The position numbers and the translations under genes are program-made. This document shows positions 4,829 through 6,114 of a stretch of 6,114 nt of DNA, one piece after another (positions within the stretch are counted from its first letter, which is position 1; the number at the start of each line of letters is the position of its first letter). Origin of the DNA: Methanobacteriota archaeon (GTDB lineage: Archaea > Halobacteriota > Methanocellia > Methanocellales > Methanocellaceae); the NCBI GenBank assembly GCA_023436075.1, contig JAEZKS010000150.1, forward strand, positions 1 through 6,114, written 5' to 3'. The notes beneath the pieces are model-generated. The model was not told the origin of the DNA. It saw only the letters and a program-made list of their open reading frames with translations, and did not search any database.

Positions 4829-5458
4829 ATGAATTTCGGGACGGGTGGGTATGCCGGGCAGACGATCGGCTACCAGATCAAGCGACAGTCCGCCTACATC
4901 TCGCTGGGGCTGCTGGCGCTGCTGTTCCCATTCGTACCTGAGTGGCTCATCGTCTTTGGCATATTGTTTGGCATGCTCGGCATCATATATATGCCAAAGG
5001 ACTCTCCCCCGTTCAAGGCCATGGCTTCCGAGAAGGACCTCGAAGCCGGCCTGCTGCTCGGCCCGCTGAAGTTCTGCGGGGCGCTGCTCGTGCTGGCCGT
5101 ACTTGTCGTCGCCCTTGACTTCCCGGTGTATCTGCTGGCAGCCGTCATAGGCGCGGTAGCCTTCGGTGAGGGCTCCGCGTCCATCGTGAACCTGCTGGCT
5201 CGCGGCGATCGCGACGTGCTCTGGAGCATCACGCTGCTTGTCATGGGCTCCACGTTTGCGTTCCTCTTCGGGGCCTGGGGCATCGTGAACGGCAACTATT
5301 CCATCCCTGCGGGTGCCGACCCCATGTATTTCATGTTCTTCCTGGCGGTCATCGGCACGGTCACCGGCGCGCTGCTGTACACGATCGTGGACGAGGACGA
5401 TGTGGCCGTGCCTCTCGGCGCCGGCATGGCCCTGTGGCTGTTCTCGGCGTTCAACTAA
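4829..5458 (+). CDS. SEC59/phytol-kinase-like membrane domain, N-terminal part of a split DUF92 protein
   Basis: A 209-residue membrane protein with about six hydrophobic segments. It resembles the CTP-dependent dolichol kinase/phytol kinase fold: RQSAYISLGLLALLFPF at 19-35 sits where that family has RKxxHxxxG; GAVAFGEGSASIV at 108-120 sits where it has GDxxAxxxG; and DEDDVAVPLGAGMALWL at 188-204 sits where it has DDNxxVPL. Key positions differ (His to Tyr, Asp to Glu), so activity is doubtful. The frame ends at TAA 5456-5458, but the same frame continues without a break into a DUF92 domain, and archaeal DUF92 proteins of the TIGR00297 type usually carry such an N-terminal region in one chain of roughly 450 residues (from memory). 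The most likely reading is one gene interrupted by a nonsense codon (for example TAC to TAA). Two coupled genes, or an error in the sequence, are alternatives. The divergent neighbour is the prenyltransferase-like gene. Confidence 0.75.
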   Translation: MNFGTGGYAGQTIGYQIKRQSAYISLGLLALLFPFVPEWLIVFGILFGMLGIIYMPKDSPPFKAMASEKDLEAGLLLGPLKFCGALLVLAVLVVALDFPVYLLAAVIGAVAFGEGSASIVNLLARGDRDVLWSITLLVMGSTFAFLFGAWGIVNGNYSIPAGADPMYFMFFLAVIGTVTGALLYTIVDEDDVAVPLGAGMALWLFSAFN

Positions 5459-5464
5459 ACTTCC

Positions 5465-6114
5465 GTGCCGGACCCCGCCCAGCTCGCCGTCGCAGTGGCC
5501 ATTCCGTTCGCCATCGGCATCTTTTCCTACAAGCTGAACGCCGTCGATCTCTCCGGCGCGCTGAGCGGCGTGCTGCTCGGGCTGTTCATGATAGTGTTCG
5601 GAGAAGGCTCGAAGATGGAGGGGTTCAAATGGTTCGCGCTCATCCTCGTGTTCCTGTTTCTCGGGGCGATCTTCACCAAGTACAAGTACGCCTACAAGAG
5701 CAAGATGGGCGCCGCCGAGGCCAACAAAGGATCGCGGGGCTACAAGAACGTATTCGGCAACTGTTTCGTGCCACTGATCTTCGTGGTGCTCTACGGCGTG
5801 GTCGGCAGCGCCAGCATCCCCTACTTCGGCACTGTCGACAGGTCCATCTACCTGATCGGCTTCCTGTGTTCCATGGCCATGGCGACGGCGGACACGCTCG
5901 CCAGCGAGATCGGCAGCACCTACCGGGGCCGGCCCCGGATGATCACTACGCTCCAGCCCGTGCCTCCCGGTACGGACGGCGGCGTATCGCTGCTAGGCGA
6001 GGCAGCGTCCCTGCTCGGTGCCACAGCCATCGCACTGGCAGCGCTACTAATGGGCTTGACCGGACACAACGCAGGCGCCATGGTAATCATGACCATACTG
6101 ATGGGTTTCGTCGG
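5465..6114 (+). CDS. DUF92 (VTE6-like, TIGR00297) membrane domain, partial at window edge
   Basis: Open reading frame in the same frame as the preceding domain, running off the window after 216 codons. DUF92 hallmarks are visible, counted from GTG 5465: LNAVDLSGALSGVLLG at 24-39, FTKYKYAYKSKMGAAEANKG at 70-89, RGYKNVFGN at 91-99, the invariant-type TADTLASEIGSTY at 141-153, and RPRMITTLQPVPPGTDGGVS at 156-175. Plant VTE6, a DUF92 member, is a phytyl-phosphate kinase, so a prenyl-phosphate kinase role is plausible for this archaeal protein. Substrates such as geranylgeranyl or polyprenyl phosphate are inference. The GTG at 5465 lies 6 nt after the TAA and has no Shine-Dalgarno sequence, so independent initiation looks weak. 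The coding really begins just after the stop, and the chain is probably the C-terminal half of the gene that starts at 4829. The 3' end is outside the window. Confidence 0.8.
   Translation, partial: MPDPAQLAVAVAIPFAIGIFSYKLNAVDLSGALSGVLLGLFMIVFGEGSKMEGFKWFALILVFLFLGAIFTKYKYAYKSKMGAAEANKGSRGYKNVFGNCFVPLIFVVLYGVVGSASIPYFGTVDRSIYLIGFLCSMAMATADTLASEIGSTYRGRPRMITTLQPVPPGTDGGVSLLGEAASLLGATAIALAALLMGLTGHNAGAMVIMTILMGFV

Noticed and set aside
5456..5458. Stop-codon recoding (selenocysteine or pyrrolysine) at the DUF92 junction
   Set aside because: The codon is TAA; selenocysteine uses UGA and pyrrolysine uses UAG, and no SECIS-like or PYLIS-like structure stands out nearby.

Overview
The window reads as the chromosome of a methanogenic archaeon, most likely a Methanocella-type (Methanocellales) species. 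That assignment rests on family content, roughly mid-50s % GC by eye, AT-rich archaeal TATA boxes about 25-30 nt upstream of start codons, and mostly leaderless starts. The species-level guess is recall plus inference, not a search result. There are no RNA genes, CRISPR arrays or insertion sequences that I can support. The window is gene-dense and no stretch over 190 bases lacks a gene.

Layout from left to right: (1) a membrane-embedded M50 site-2-protease-like metalloprotease on the minus strand (79-780); (2) a divergent intergenic region holding two mirror-image copies of one operator-plus-TATA module; (3) a COG2229-type small GTPase on the plus strand (981-1505); (4) an unrecognised 269-residue protein on the minus strand (1552-2361), whose start codon and predicted transcription start lie in a perfect 8-bp inverted repeat; (5) a DUF151 'bifunctional nuclease' domain protein (2490-2942, minus); (6) a probable two-gene minus-strand operon of a degenerate cis-prenyltransferase-like protein (4125-4766) followed by an AglD/LPG-synthase-type integral membrane protein (3038-4096); (7) divergently, a plus-strand membrane reading frame (4829 to the window edge) that resembles an N-terminal dolichol-kinase/phytol-kinase-like domain joined to a C-terminal DUF92 (VTE6-like) domain, interrupted by one in-frame TAA at 5456-5458.

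The right half (3038-6114) looks like a polyprenyl-lipid module: a prenyltransferase-family subunit, a flippase-like membrane protein and a prenol/prenyl-phosphate kinase-like protein around a shared bidirectional promoter. The prenyltransferase has lost the family's N-terminal catalytic motif but kept the C-terminal half, the pattern of the eukaryotic Nus1/NgBR subunit. In the left half, the protease and the small GTPase appear to be co-regulated through the mirrored operators. These two arrangements and the interrupted DUF92 frame are the points most worth a second look.
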